Shown: one piece after another, positions 1-7,221 of the stretch
How positions within the stretch are numbered: the first letter of the stretch is position 1
Layout of the letters: each line of letters begins with the position of its first letter
IMG/VR virus record: IMGVR_UViG_3300027896_004242
Location: 1-21,969 of that record
DNA length: 21,969 bases
Origin: a virus
Direction: 5' to 3' (one strand)
Made by a program: the position numbers and the translations under genes
The notes under the pieces: model-generated
Told to the model about the DNA's origin: nothing
Seen by the model: the letters and a program-made list of their open reading frames with translations, nothing else
Databases searched by the model: none

Positions 1-1974
1 AAAACCATCTTCAATTTTTTTAATTTCTTCAGGACTTAAAGTTACTTTTGGAATAATATTTTCTTGCTTTGGTGGAGAAGATTTTACTTCTTCAATAATA
101 TTATTTTCTTTAATATTTGTTTCTTTTAATGGTAAATCTTCTAATTTTACCTCAATTTCAGTTTTATTTACAGTAAATGTTTCTCCACTCCAATCTAATA
201 AATCATCTTTTTTCGGCATACCAATGGCTGGATTCATATAATATACCCTGCCAGAAGGCTGTGACATTGCATTATTTAATTCTTCTGTTGTATTTTCAGT
301 TACATTCTTATTTTCAATTTTTGTTTCTATATTACCATCTATTTCAAAAAGTTCTTCAGTTTTAGTTGTTTCAGTATATTCATTATCAGTATTATCATTC
401 TTTTTAAAGAATTGTTCAGTATCTATTGGTGCTTCTTTATCTAATATTGTATTAATTAATGCTGGGTCATTAATTCGACTTATCAAACTTTCTTCACGTT
501 TACTAAGTGCACTATGTATATTAATGTCCGATGATTTCTTCTGTATTTCAGTTACATTTTTATCAAGTAAATTTATATCTTCAGTATCGCTATGTTTTAT
601 TCCTTTAACCTGCAGTGGATATCGTTTATCTTCAATAATAATTTGTAATGTATCATTATTAAATATACAATCATCAAATGCCTGACCATCCTTTGCAAAT
701 CTGGCTTTAATAATTCTAATATTAGCTAAACTTGCTTCTTGCTGATCTTTGGTTTTAGCTACACTCATGAAGAAATGTGCTTTTTGTACTCTTTTAATGC
801 TACCACCAGTTTGATATGCTTCCACATATTCCGCATTAAAACCACTGCGATTGGTTTGTATTGCAGTCCAAGCAGGTATATCAAAATCGGCAGCCAATGT
901 TTCAAATCCTTTGATAATTACAAGTTCAGCTTCATTTCTATCAGGAGATTTTTTATGTGGTTCAAGACAATCCAAATAGTCAAGTACCAATATATCAAAC
1001 TTAATACCAAATTTTTTCTGATATCCAATCATCCATTTACGAATATCAACAATTGTGGTATTTTCCTGACTAAATCTTTTAACCATTAAACAACCTTTGC
1101 CTATCATTTTCTCACATTTGTCATGTGCAACTTTATTGACTCTACTATTTTCTTCCTCTTCATCCATTTTACTTAAAGCAGAATTTGCCCAAATAGCAAA
1201 ATGTTTACGTTGAATTTGTTCTTTAGTATCCTCAAAGATAATTTGAGCAACATTTTTGCCTTCATCAAATGCAGTATTAGCTATTTTTGTTAGCAAGGTC
1301 GTTTTTCCAACCCCGCTGGGCGTGAGTATCACGCCTATTTCACCCTTACCCAAACCACCACCAGTAAGAGCATCAATAACATGTACACCAGTTGCAATTG
1401 GCTGACGAAATTCTTTTCTCAATGCGTGATCAATATTATCAAAAACATTAATACCATAATCTTCATCATCTCCAATATGTGCAACTTTCTGAAAATCGTC
1501 TTCTATTTTGGCAATAGTATATTTGCTTTTTATCTCACCATTTTTAACCTTAACAATAATTCCTTCAGCAATTTTTCTATATTCCTGTTGTTTAATAAAA
1601 TCTGTTGTTTGTCTTTGTACAATATCTCCATCATATAATAATTGTTTATTAATGATTCTTTCATTCCACATTTCAATACGTTTGATTACAGCAAATAACG
1701 ATTCTTCCTCAATTGTATTGTTAGGATTTTTATATTTATTAATTGCTTGAAATATACTTTGATTCTGAAGATTTGGTACTTTTTCAAATTCTTTAAAATA
1801 TTCCAGAATTATAATAAAAAGTCTTTTAAGATTTGGGTCATCAAAGTATTCAATTGCTAAATTTGGAATTGTCTTTTCAGCAAATTCTGGTTCAACCAAT
1901 AATTGCCACATAAGACGTTGTTGAAATTCCGGACCGAGATACGCTGATAGGGTATTGTCAATATTTTCACTCAT
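1..1974 (-). CDS. dnaB: DnaB/gp41-like replicative helicase (3' end off window)
   Basis: Hexameric 5'-3' replicative helicase that unwinds DNA at the phage fork. The frame opens at ATG 1974 and is still open at base 1, giving 658 visible residues. Residues 1-140 are helical and match the position of the DnaB N-terminal domain. The RecA-like motor follows: Walker A PSGVGKTT at about 219-226, Walker B FDILVLDYLD at about 326-335, and the DnaB-type QTNRSG motif at about 373-378. The motor ends near residue 450. About 200 further residues are acidic, Asn/Thr/Lys-rich and apparently disordered, which is far longer than T4 gp41 or bacterial DnaB (roughly 470 residues). The gene is separated from the 204-aa gene upstream by a 118-bp gap holding a nested inverted repeat. 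Sure of the family; the role of the tail is unknown. Confidence 0.9.
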   Translation of the reverse strand, partial: MSENIDNTLSAYLGPEFQQRLMWQLLVEPEFAEKTIPNLAIEYFDDPNLKRLFIIILEYFKEFEKVPNLQNQSIFQAINKYKNPNNTIEEESLFAVIKRIEMWNERIINKQLLYDGDIVQRQTTDFIKQQEYRKIAEGIIVKVKNGEIKSKYTIAKIEDDFQKVAHIGDDEDYGINVFDNIDHALRKEFRQPIATGVHVIDALTGGGLGKGEIGVILTPSGVGKTTLLTKIANTAFDEGKNVAQIIFEDTKEQIQRKHFAIWANSALSKMDEEEENSRVNKVAHDKCEKMIGKGCLMVKRFSQENTTIVDIRKWMIGYQKKFGIKFDILVLDYLDCLEPHKKSPDRNEAELVIIKGFETLAADFDIPAWTAIQTNRSGFNAEYVEAYQTGGSIKRVQKAHFFMSVAKTKDQQEASLANIRIIKARFAKDGQAFDDCIFNNDTLQIIIEDKRYPLQVKGIKHSDTEDINLLDKNVTEIQKKSSDINIHSALSKREESLISRINDPALINTILDKEAPIDTEQFFKKNDNTDNEYTETTKTEELFEIDGNIETKIENKNVTENTTEELNNAMSQPSGRVYYMNPAIGMPKKDDLLDWSGETFTVNKTEIEVKLEDLPLKETNIKENNIIEEVKSSPPKQENIIPKVTLSPEEIKKIEDGF

Positions 1975-2001
1975 TAAATATGTGTATTAAGAATAGGGGA
2001 C

Positions 2002-2069
2002 AGTTACTGAATTAAAAGATACTGTTATTGCTAATAATTGACTTATCTTCTAATTGGAATTCAGTAACT
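2002..2069 (-). promoter_or_regulatory. Nested stem-loop in the helicase leader
   Basis: A perfect 12-bp inverted repeat (2002-2013 with 2058-2069, AGTTACTGAATT on the plus strand) encloses a second 6-bp pairing (2016-2021 with 2044-2049) and a small TTATT/AATAA pairing near the tip. It lies in the 118-bp gap between the 204-aa gene and the helicase start at 1974. No T-run follows on the minus strand, so it is not a classical terminator. It could be a leader RNA structure, an operator or a replication signal; the sequence does not decide. Confidence 0.45.
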
Positions 2070-2092
2070 ATCTCCAATAATGATTATTTTAC

Positions 2093-2707
2093 TTAGTTAT
2101 GCCTAAGTCGCCTCAACATTTCTTCTCTTTTGATAGGAGAAAGTTCTCTTATTTGATTAATAGACAATCCTTTAATGTTAATTAAATCATAATCATCCCA
2201 CATATTTTTAACGTCAGTATGTAAAATTTTAACTTTTATCATATTAGTAATGCTACATACTTCATCAATTAATTCAGTTGACCATCTTGCAACTGGATTA
2301 AAACCATCAACATAAAATATTCTTTCAACAATCGGTTTATCATTAATATAAAACCCGATTTTACATTCAACACCACGAATTGTCTTTTCTTCAATTTGCT
2401 GGATAATTGGCTGCGGGTTATATTCCATACCTTCTCTATATTGTTTTGGATATGCATTAACCATAGTCTGATAATAACCATACAATTCATATCCGCTGCC
2501 TTCACCAACACTAATACTAGTTTCATATGTTCTTCTGGAAAGTACCTTTTGTAATTTAGTAATTGATCTTGGTAAAATGTCTCTAATATCAATTGAATAT
2601 CTCGTAAATGGATTACATTTATCAGCATCAAATACTTTCTCACACAACATAACATTTTCCTGATACAGTGAAAACCTAAATAAATTACTATGTTCCTTTT
2701 CGTTCAT
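2093..2707 (-). CDS. Hypothetical 204-aa protein with internal duplication
   Basis: I do not recognise a family. The protein has no signal peptide or membrane segment and is soluble and charged. Residues 10-45 and 115-150 align without gaps over 36 positions and share Y, E, F, D, NP, R, S and D in the same order (for example NPFTRYS and NPVARWS), so the protein is an ancient tandem duplication of one fold. The C-terminus is basic (REEMLRRLRHN). It lies between the 5' nuclease gene and the helicase gene, so a replication accessory role is a reasonable guess from position only. ATG 2707 is preceded by an A-rich leader without a Shine-Dalgarno sequence, and a TACATTTG box (2748-2741) resembles a Bacteroides -7 element but has no clear -33 partner. 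Confidence 0.75.
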   Translation of the reverse strand: MNEKEHSNLFRFSLYQENVMLCEKVFDADKCNPFTRYSIDIRDILPRSITKLQKVLSRRTYETSISVGEGSGYELYGYYQTMVNAYPKQYREGMEYNPQPIIQQIEEKTIRGVECKIGFYINDKPIVERIFYVDGFNPVARWSTELIDEVCSITNMIKVKILHTDVKNMWDDYDLINIKGLSINQIRELSPIKREEMLRRLRHN

Positions 2708-2755
2708 CTTTATATTTTTTTAAATTGTTAATAAACTATACAAATGTATTTAGAA

Positions 2756-2773
2756 TCTTTCTAAATAGAAAGA
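2756..2773. repeat. Short inverted repeat after the nuclease gene
   Basis: TCTTTCT (2756-2762) and AGAAAGA (2767-2773) form a 7-bp stem with a 4-nt loop, just past the stop of the nuclease gene at 2777. No T-run follows on the minus strand, so terminator function is doubtful. Confidence 0.35.
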
Positions 2774-2776
2774 CTT

Positions 2777-3823
2777 TTATAAATTATTCTTATTGTTTTT
2801 ATAATACTCTGAAAGCAAATGCTCTTCGCTTGTAATCACAGTATAAAACGGCTCAATATATTGAGCAAATGTACTGCCATATACTGTTAAAAAATCGTCT
2901 TCAATCATTAATTTATATGCATTTCCTCTTTCCTCTTTTAATAATGGCATTTCCAATACCAGCATTGCTTCTTTTGCCTGATCATTAAGTATTGGTTCTC
3001 TTAGATTAACTAATTTGAAGTTTGTTTTTAATCTATCAATATTATTTAATAAATTTTCAAATGATTTTAATGGTTTCTTTTTATTTAAAATTCTTTCTTT
3101 ATTGATTTCATCAGCTCTTTTACAAATTTCTCTTACTGTCATGTGCTTATATTTCAGTTCTGGAAAATATTTTAATAAAGTATCTTCTCCCATTCCTTCA
3201 ATTCCTTTGATATTATCTGAAGTATCGCCACATATTATTTTCAAAATTAATGCATTTGAATAATAATGATTAAAATACATTATATAGTTTGTCTTTGTTA
3301 CTGGTTGCTCAATATTTGGAAATATTATTGTAATATTTAAATCCAATAATTGTGCAAAATCTCTATCATTTGAATAAAGAAAAATTTCTTCTTTGTTATT
3401 ATATTTAAGACAATATGCTGCAATTATATCATCAGCTTCCGTATCATCCACTTCAATTTGTCTTAAAAAAAGTTCTTCAGCATATGCTTTTATACTCTGT
3501 CTTTGCTTTAAAATTGAATCCTGTTTATCTTTTTCTCTGCGTATTTCTGCAGCAGACATTTCTATTTTTTTATACCATTCTTTATTTTTGCGGTTAGCTT
3601 TATATTCTCTGTCAATACGATAACGTTGAACTCCGCCACCCTCACCATCCCACGTAAGGACCACCTTGTTTATCATATGCTCCTTAATTAACTTTCTAAT
3701 AGTGGTAAAAAAACTATAAAGTCCTCCTATATGTCCAAATGATTGTGTATAAACATTTTTAGCACCATGAAATGAACGTTTAAGTAAATACGAAGCATCA
3801 ACCAATAATGTACGTGTTTTCAT
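2777..3823 (-). CDS. rnh: RNase H/FEN-like 5'-3' exonuclease
   Basis: Structure-specific 5' nuclease of the T4 RNase H / Pol I N-terminal domain / FEN-1 family, which removes RNA primers and 5' flaps during lagging-strand synthesis. The metal-binding acidic residues are all visible: D9 (LLVDASYLLK), D59 (LTWDGEGGG), the cluster DDTEADD (126-132), SNDRDF (D153, D155), and GDTSDNIKG (D200, D203), which also opens the helix-hairpin-helix region (IEGMGEDTLLKYFPEL). The conserved basic patch RYRIDREYKANR (67-78) follows the D59 loop. At 348 aa it is close to the family norm (T4 RNase H is 305 aa). Its ATG overlaps the stop of the upstream GIY-YIG gene by 4 bp, so translation may be coupled to that mobile gene. 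Confidence 0.9.
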   Translation of the reverse strand: MKTRTLLVDASYLLKRSFHGAKNVYTQSFGHIGGLYSFFTTIRKLIKEHMINKVVLTWDGEGGGVQRYRIDREYKANRKNKEWYKKIEMSAAEIRREKDKQDSILKQRQSIKAYAEELFLRQIEVDDTEADDIIAAYCLKYNNKEEIFLYSNDRDFAQLLDLNITIIFPNIEQPVTKTNYIMYFNHYYSNALILKIICGDTSDNIKGIEGMGEDTLLKYFPELKYKHMTVREICKRADEINKERILNKKKPLKSFENLLNNIDRLKTNFKLVNLREPILNDQAKEAMLVLEMPLLKEERGNAYKLMIEDDFLTVYGSTFAQYIEPFYTVITSEEHLLSEYYKNNKNNL

Positions 3824-4581
3824 ATTTTTTTTCTTTTAATCATATGCTTACTAAATTCATCAATCCAACCATTTTTATGGGCAACTGAATATGCAGTTAC
3901 TGAATTTAATTTTACATCATTTTTTGTATTATATTTTAGAAATTCTAATCTACACATCTCTTTAGTCCAATAATTACGTGGTTTTATTTTATTTACCATA
4001 TGTAAGCAAATATCATTAAGCCAATTATTGACAAACGCACATTGATATGCACCATTGGCAAATTTTCTAAAATCGCTTCTATTTTTATATTCTAATGCAA
4101 TATTTTCACATTTTTCTTTTGTCCATTTTTTAACACTACCAATACTTCCCGCTTTTACTTTGTTTAATATTTTCCATCCATCATTATTATATTTATTAAT
4201 ATAATCAAATTCTAATTTTACTGCCAAGTCAACAGGAATATATTCAGTTATTTGTATTAATTTTGGAATTAATCCCGTTTTATTTATATGTAAAATAACT
4301 GAATCAGTTTTACTTTTATTTCTATCACGAATTCTTTTATTTATGTTATATGTTATACCAACATATACTGAATTATCTGGAAATTCATAAACATAAACAC
4401 ATTTATTATATCTATTACCAGTTTTTATCATATGCCAACAAATTTCATCTAACCAATTATTTCTTAAACATGCTTCATATGCACCATTTGAATTAATTTT
4501 AAAATCGGTTCGTGTAAAATATTTTAATGCTTCTTCTTGGCATCTTTTTTTATTATTCCAATATTTAAATGGTTTTTTCAT
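3820..4581 (-). CDS. GIY-YIG homing endonuclease with three flanking repeats
   Basis: Free-standing GIY-YIG endonuclease, a selfish gene that cuts homologous DNA lacking it. The catalytic domain spans about residues 60-145: VYVYEF and VYVGIT stand for the GIY and YIG strands, R84 or R86 lies in the following helix (NKRIRDRNK), and E124 (KLEFDYINKYN) is the metal-binding glutamate. The domain is flanked by three copies of a roughly 44-residue helical unit at 8-52, 153-196 and 205-248, each beginning with an aromatic W, containing Y and AY, and ending NGW(L/I)DE...HM or a close variant. These are probably DNA-recognition modules; one copy lies before the nuclease and two after. The gene fills the space between uvsX and the 5' nuclease and overlaps the latter by 4 bp. 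Confidence 0.85.
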   Translation of the reverse strand: MKKPFKYWNNKKRCQEEALKYFTRTDFKINSNGAYEACLRNNWLDEICWHMIKTGNRYNKCVYVYEFPDNSVYVGITYNINKRIRDRNKSKTDSVILHINKTGLIPKLIQITEYIPVDLAVKLEFDYINKYNNDGWKILNKVKAGSIGSVKKWTKEKCENIALEYKNRSDFRKFANGAYQCAFVNNWLNDICLHMVNKIKPRNYWTKEMCRLEFLKYNTKNDVKLNSVTAYSVAHKNGWIDEFSKHMIKRKKI

Positions 4582-4584
4582 AAT

Positions 4585-4621
4585 TAAAAATTGGTAGATA
4601 GCTTATTTACTATCCACCAAT
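4585..4621 (-). terminator. Intrinsic terminator after uvsX
   Basis: Arms 4590-4601 and 4610-4621 pair over 12 positions with one A-C mismatch and an 8-nt loop. On the minus strand the hairpin is followed by TTTTTAATT (from 4589 down). It fills the whole 45-bp gap between the uvsX stop (4627) and the GIY-YIG start (4581), so the homing gene is partly insulated from uvsX transcription. Confidence 0.7.
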
Positions 4622-4626
4622 ATTTT

Positions 4627-5772
4627 TCATTCTATTGCTTCTCCCACTTCTTCACCTGCACTTTTTTCAATTAAATCATCTTCAAATGATATTTTACCAT
4701 TAGCATCAATATTTTTTGTTGATAACGTAAGATCATCAGCATTAATAGTATCATCTTCAAATAAATTACGAAAATATAATATATGCTGTTTTTTGAATAT
4801 ATCAATATCTTCAGGTGCTACAAAACCAAGCGGGGTTGAAATAATTGTGCCCTGCATTGATATTCCACCAAGCGGTCCGTCAATATGGTTTTTAGCAACA
4901 CTGATTTTAGTTTCAATGCCATAACTAACAGTACGTTTTTTACTATCTGCAGTTGCTGCCTTTGTTCCATGTGTTACAATACCACCAAAATGATATATAA
5001 GTCTTGCACCCAGATTCCATGTTTCACCACCTTTATGCTTAACAACACCTTTATTCATATTATCAATCCAAATTTTCTGAACTGCAACTACTGTATTTGT
5101 ATATGGTCTGTTGATTTTTCTACTACTTGGTATTGTATTGTTTAATAAATACATAAATGCTTTTTCATACGCACCAGCATTCCACATATTATTCTGGCTA
5201 TCATCTTTTTCCTGTGCATTGATTGTTTTAATACAATTTAACGTACCAATTGAATCAATTGCAAATAATAAATCATATGGTAGGTCGCCATTTGCTTGTA
5301 AATCAAGAAAATAATAAAAACATTTTGCAAGGTCTTCAATTGCAGCTTCTTTTCTGTCTTTATCTTGTACTTTACCAAAATTTTGAAGAAGATAATCATT
5401 ATCAACTCTAATATAGTTATCAAAATCAAATCCTAATTCAGTTAATCTGTAACTACCCTTTCCCATATTGTTTTCAGTATCAATAAGAATTGGTAAAATT
5501 CCCATTTTTTGTGCTGTTACAAGTACTTCACAAATTGCTGTTGATTTACCTGTATTTGTATGTCCACGAACTTGATTAACATAACCTTTAGCGAAACCGG
5601 GTAAGCCTGTTGCTTTTTTAAAACCTTCAGACATTGGTATCCAAACTAATGGTTTATCTGGACTATCATCAACATTTGCTTTTTTCTTAAAATTATCAAG
5701 TGAAAAATTTTTCTTAGCTGTTGGTTTGCGTACCTTATCATTTGAAGGTACTTCTTCTATTACTTTTGCCAT
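4627..5772 (-). CDS. uvsX: UvsX/RecA-like recombinase
   Basis: ATP-dependent strand-exchange protein for recombination-dependent replication and repair. The Walker A motif is GHTNTGKST at residues 70-78, followed by the RecA-type strand ILPILIDTENN (92-102). Walker B is YDLLFAIDSIG (166-176). A GG-containing segment (KGGETWNLGARL) matches the L2/ATP-contact region of the UvsX family. The C-terminus is acidic (EKSAGEEVGEAIE), as in RecA and UvsX. At 381 aa it matches T4 UvsX (391 aa). The start ATG 5772 follows an A/T-rich leader with no Shine-Dalgarno. A terminator separates it from gene 32 upstream and another follows it, so it appears to be its own transcription unit. Confidence 0.92.
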   Translation of the reverse strand: MAKVIEEVPSNDKVRKPTAKKNFSLDNFKKKANVDDSPDKPLVWIPMSEGFKKATGLPGFAKGYVNQVRGHTNTGKSTAICEVLVTAQKMGILPILIDTENNMGKGSYRLTELGFDFDNYIRVDNDYLLQNFGKVQDKDRKEAAIEDLAKCFYYFLDLQANGDLPYDLLFAIDSIGTLNCIKTINAQEKDDSQNNMWNAGAYEKAFMYLLNNTIPSSRKINRPYTNTVVAVQKIWIDNMNKGVVKHKGGETWNLGARLIYHFGGIVTHGTKAATADSKKRTVSYGIETKISVAKNHIDGPLGGISMQGTIISTPLGFVAPEDIDIFKKQHILYFRNLFEDDTINADDLTLSTKNIDANGKISFEDDLIEKSAGEEVGEAIE

Positions 5773-5798
5773 TTTTTTAAAATTTATTGTAAGATAAT

Positions 5799-5827
5799 AA
5801 AGGGGAAATGAAAAATTTCCCCTTTTT
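5799..5827 (-). terminator. Intrinsic terminator after gene 32
   Basis: An 11-bp perfect stem (5799-5809 with 5815-5825, core AAAGGGGAAA) with a 5-nt loop lies between the gene 32 stop (5848) and the uvsX start (5772). On the minus strand the stem is preceded by an A-run and followed by TTTATTATC. The plus-strand side has TTTTT, so it could work in both directions. The strong GC core is conspicuous in this AT-rich DNA. Confidence 0.75.
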
Positions 5828-5847
5828 AATTAATTATTAGTTACATC

Positions 5848-7083
5848 CTAGAAAGGTAAATCATCATACTCATTATTCGAAGTATTGTTTTCTTCCTGTT
5901 TATCTGGAATAACTGGAGCACTTTGAGTTGTGGAAGTTGATTTTAATGCTGCTTCTCCAACGTTAATTGCATCATCTTTATATTCCCCAACATTGTTGGG
6001 AGTAATGTTGCTAATTGTAACACGTGGATATTCTTCATCAATTAAATCAGATGCCTGTTCAAATGCTGCATCTTCGTCTGCATCAAGATTACGATTACGA
6101 GTATTGGCTGCTTCCTCTAAATCAGGACGATCCGGGAATACCCAATGCTTGTTGTTTGAATCAGTATCATCCCAATAAGGATTAGTACCATTTGCAATCA
6201 TTACAAGAAACTCGTAAGGAGTAACAAGAGGTGCTTGTTTTGGCTTAAATACTTCTCTCCATGTAATATTATCATCAAGCCACTGTTGCATAACAAGAGC
6301 ATCAGTGTGAAGTGGTGATTTACCACGAAAAGAAATTGCTGATATTTGTTTGTAAACGTGACCGTTGAATTCACTATCAGCCATTGTAATACTTAAATCA
6401 GTACCATTTTTTGCATCAGCAAAATCTGCTTGATTAATATCCATATACTCTTGAAGTATTGGAAGTAATTTATCAAGTGTGCCCTGATTTTTGAAATTGT
6501 GCTTAAATCTCCAGAATTTAACTCCATCTTTTTCTGCACCCTTATCAATTCCACGAACAATGTAGAATTTTTTTGCTTCCCATTTATTAGCTTCAGTGAA
6601 AATAAGTTTGTTTTTTTCGTAGATTGCTAATTCATCTGTGTTCAAAGTTTCTTTCTTTCTGCCTTTTAATGAAGGATTCTGTTGAATAAGGATTTTCTTT
6701 GCTTTATCGCACAAAGGACATGGAGCAGGAATCATAATAGGTTGACCATTAGTGTCAAATACCTGTTTTCCGTTTACCATTTTTGGAACTTTAGGGTCAT
6801 TGTGAGCAGGGCAATAGACAACAGTTCCATGTTTCTTCTTGCCACCAGATGCGTTAGTAGTAACTACATGAAAGAATGCTTCTTCAATGTGTTTTTTACC
6901 ATGTTTGCAGGGGAGAATTCTAAAAATCTCTTTGGTTTTACGAGGGACGAAATATTTCGCCAAGATTTCCTCACTTGTTTTACGTTTTTTCTGATTTTGT
7001 TTGTTCTGATAATCAGAGAACATCTTTTTCAATTCTGACAAATCGTTACTTTGAGCGTTTGTCACATTTTCATTTTCTGCCAT
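5848..7083 (-). CDS. 32: gp32-like single-stranded DNA-binding protein
   Basis: Coats ssDNA at forks and recombination intermediates and recruits replication partners. Residues 20-55 hold the basic region typical of gp32 (KRKTSEEILAKYF, FVPRKTKEIFRILP). The zinc subdomain of T4-type gp32 is visible as H72, C91-x2-H94 and C122-PL-C125, in the expected spacing around a long insertion. The central OB-fold region follows (KFYIVRGIDKG, WRFKHNFKNQGTLDKLLP). At 411 aa it is longer than T4 gp32 (301 aa); the extra length is mainly an acidic, Ser/Thr/Asn-rich tail from about residue 320. The last residues, NEYDDLPF, copy the tip of bacterial SSB rather than that of gp32. It has its own promoter and a terminator, so it is probably monocistronic and highly expressed. 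Confidence 0.9.
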   Translation of the reverse strand: MAENENVTNAQSNDLSELKKMFSDYQNKQNQKKRKTSEEILAKYFVPRKTKEIFRILPCKHGKKHIEEAFFHVVTTNASGGKKKHGTVVYCPAHNDPKVPKMVNGKQVFDTNGQPIMIPAPCPLCDKAKKILIQQNPSLKGRKKETLNTDELAIYEKNKLIFTEANKWEAKKFYIVRGIDKGAEKDGVKFWRFKHNFKNQGTLDKLLPILQEYMDINQADFADAKNGTDLSITMADSEFNGHVYKQISAISFRGKSPLHTDALVMQQWLDDNITWREVFKPKQAPLVTPYEFLVMIANGTNPYWDDTDSNNKHWVFPDRPDLEEAANTRNRNLDADEDAAFEQASDLIDEEYPRVTISNITPNNVGEYKDDAINVGEAALKSTSTTQSAPVIPDKQEENNTSNNEYDDLPF

Positions 7084-7134
7084 TTTAATAAAATTTTACA
7101 GTAAAGTTATTTTTCAATTATAAAAATTGTGCTA

Positions 7135-7165
7135 CAAATATAGCCTTCATTTTCTATAAATACAA
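7135..7165 (-). promoter_or_regulatory. Bacteroides-type promoter for gene 32
   Basis: On the minus strand a TTG (7165-7163) is followed after exactly 20 nt by TATATTTG (7142-7135). This matches the known Bacteroidota primary sigma consensus (TTTG or TTG at -33, TAnnTTTG at -7). Transcription would start near 7128, leaving a leader of about 45 nt before the ATG at 7083. The spacer also contains the GTATTTATA motif found before the virion genes. Confidence 0.6.
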
Positions 7166-7170
7166 GACTT

Positions 7171-7193
7171 TTTTTATTTAGACTAAATAAAAA
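7171..7193. repeat. 23-bp AT palindrome upstream of the gene 32 promoter
   Basis: Arms 7171-7181 and 7183-7193 are perfectly complementary around one central base (TTTATTTAG A CTAAATAAA core). It lies 6 bases upstream of the -33 box and 29 bases past the stop of the 513-aa gene. No T-run follows on the minus strand, so an operator is as likely as a terminator. Confidence 0.45.
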
Positions 7194-7221
7194 TAAGAAA
7201 TTTTATAATTTTTTATTGATT

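Noticed and set aside
177-1750. Several plus-strand open frames over the helicase gene and elsewhere.
   Set aside because: They are antisense to well-supported minus-strand genes, hydrophobic or low in complexity, and show no motif; they are shadows.
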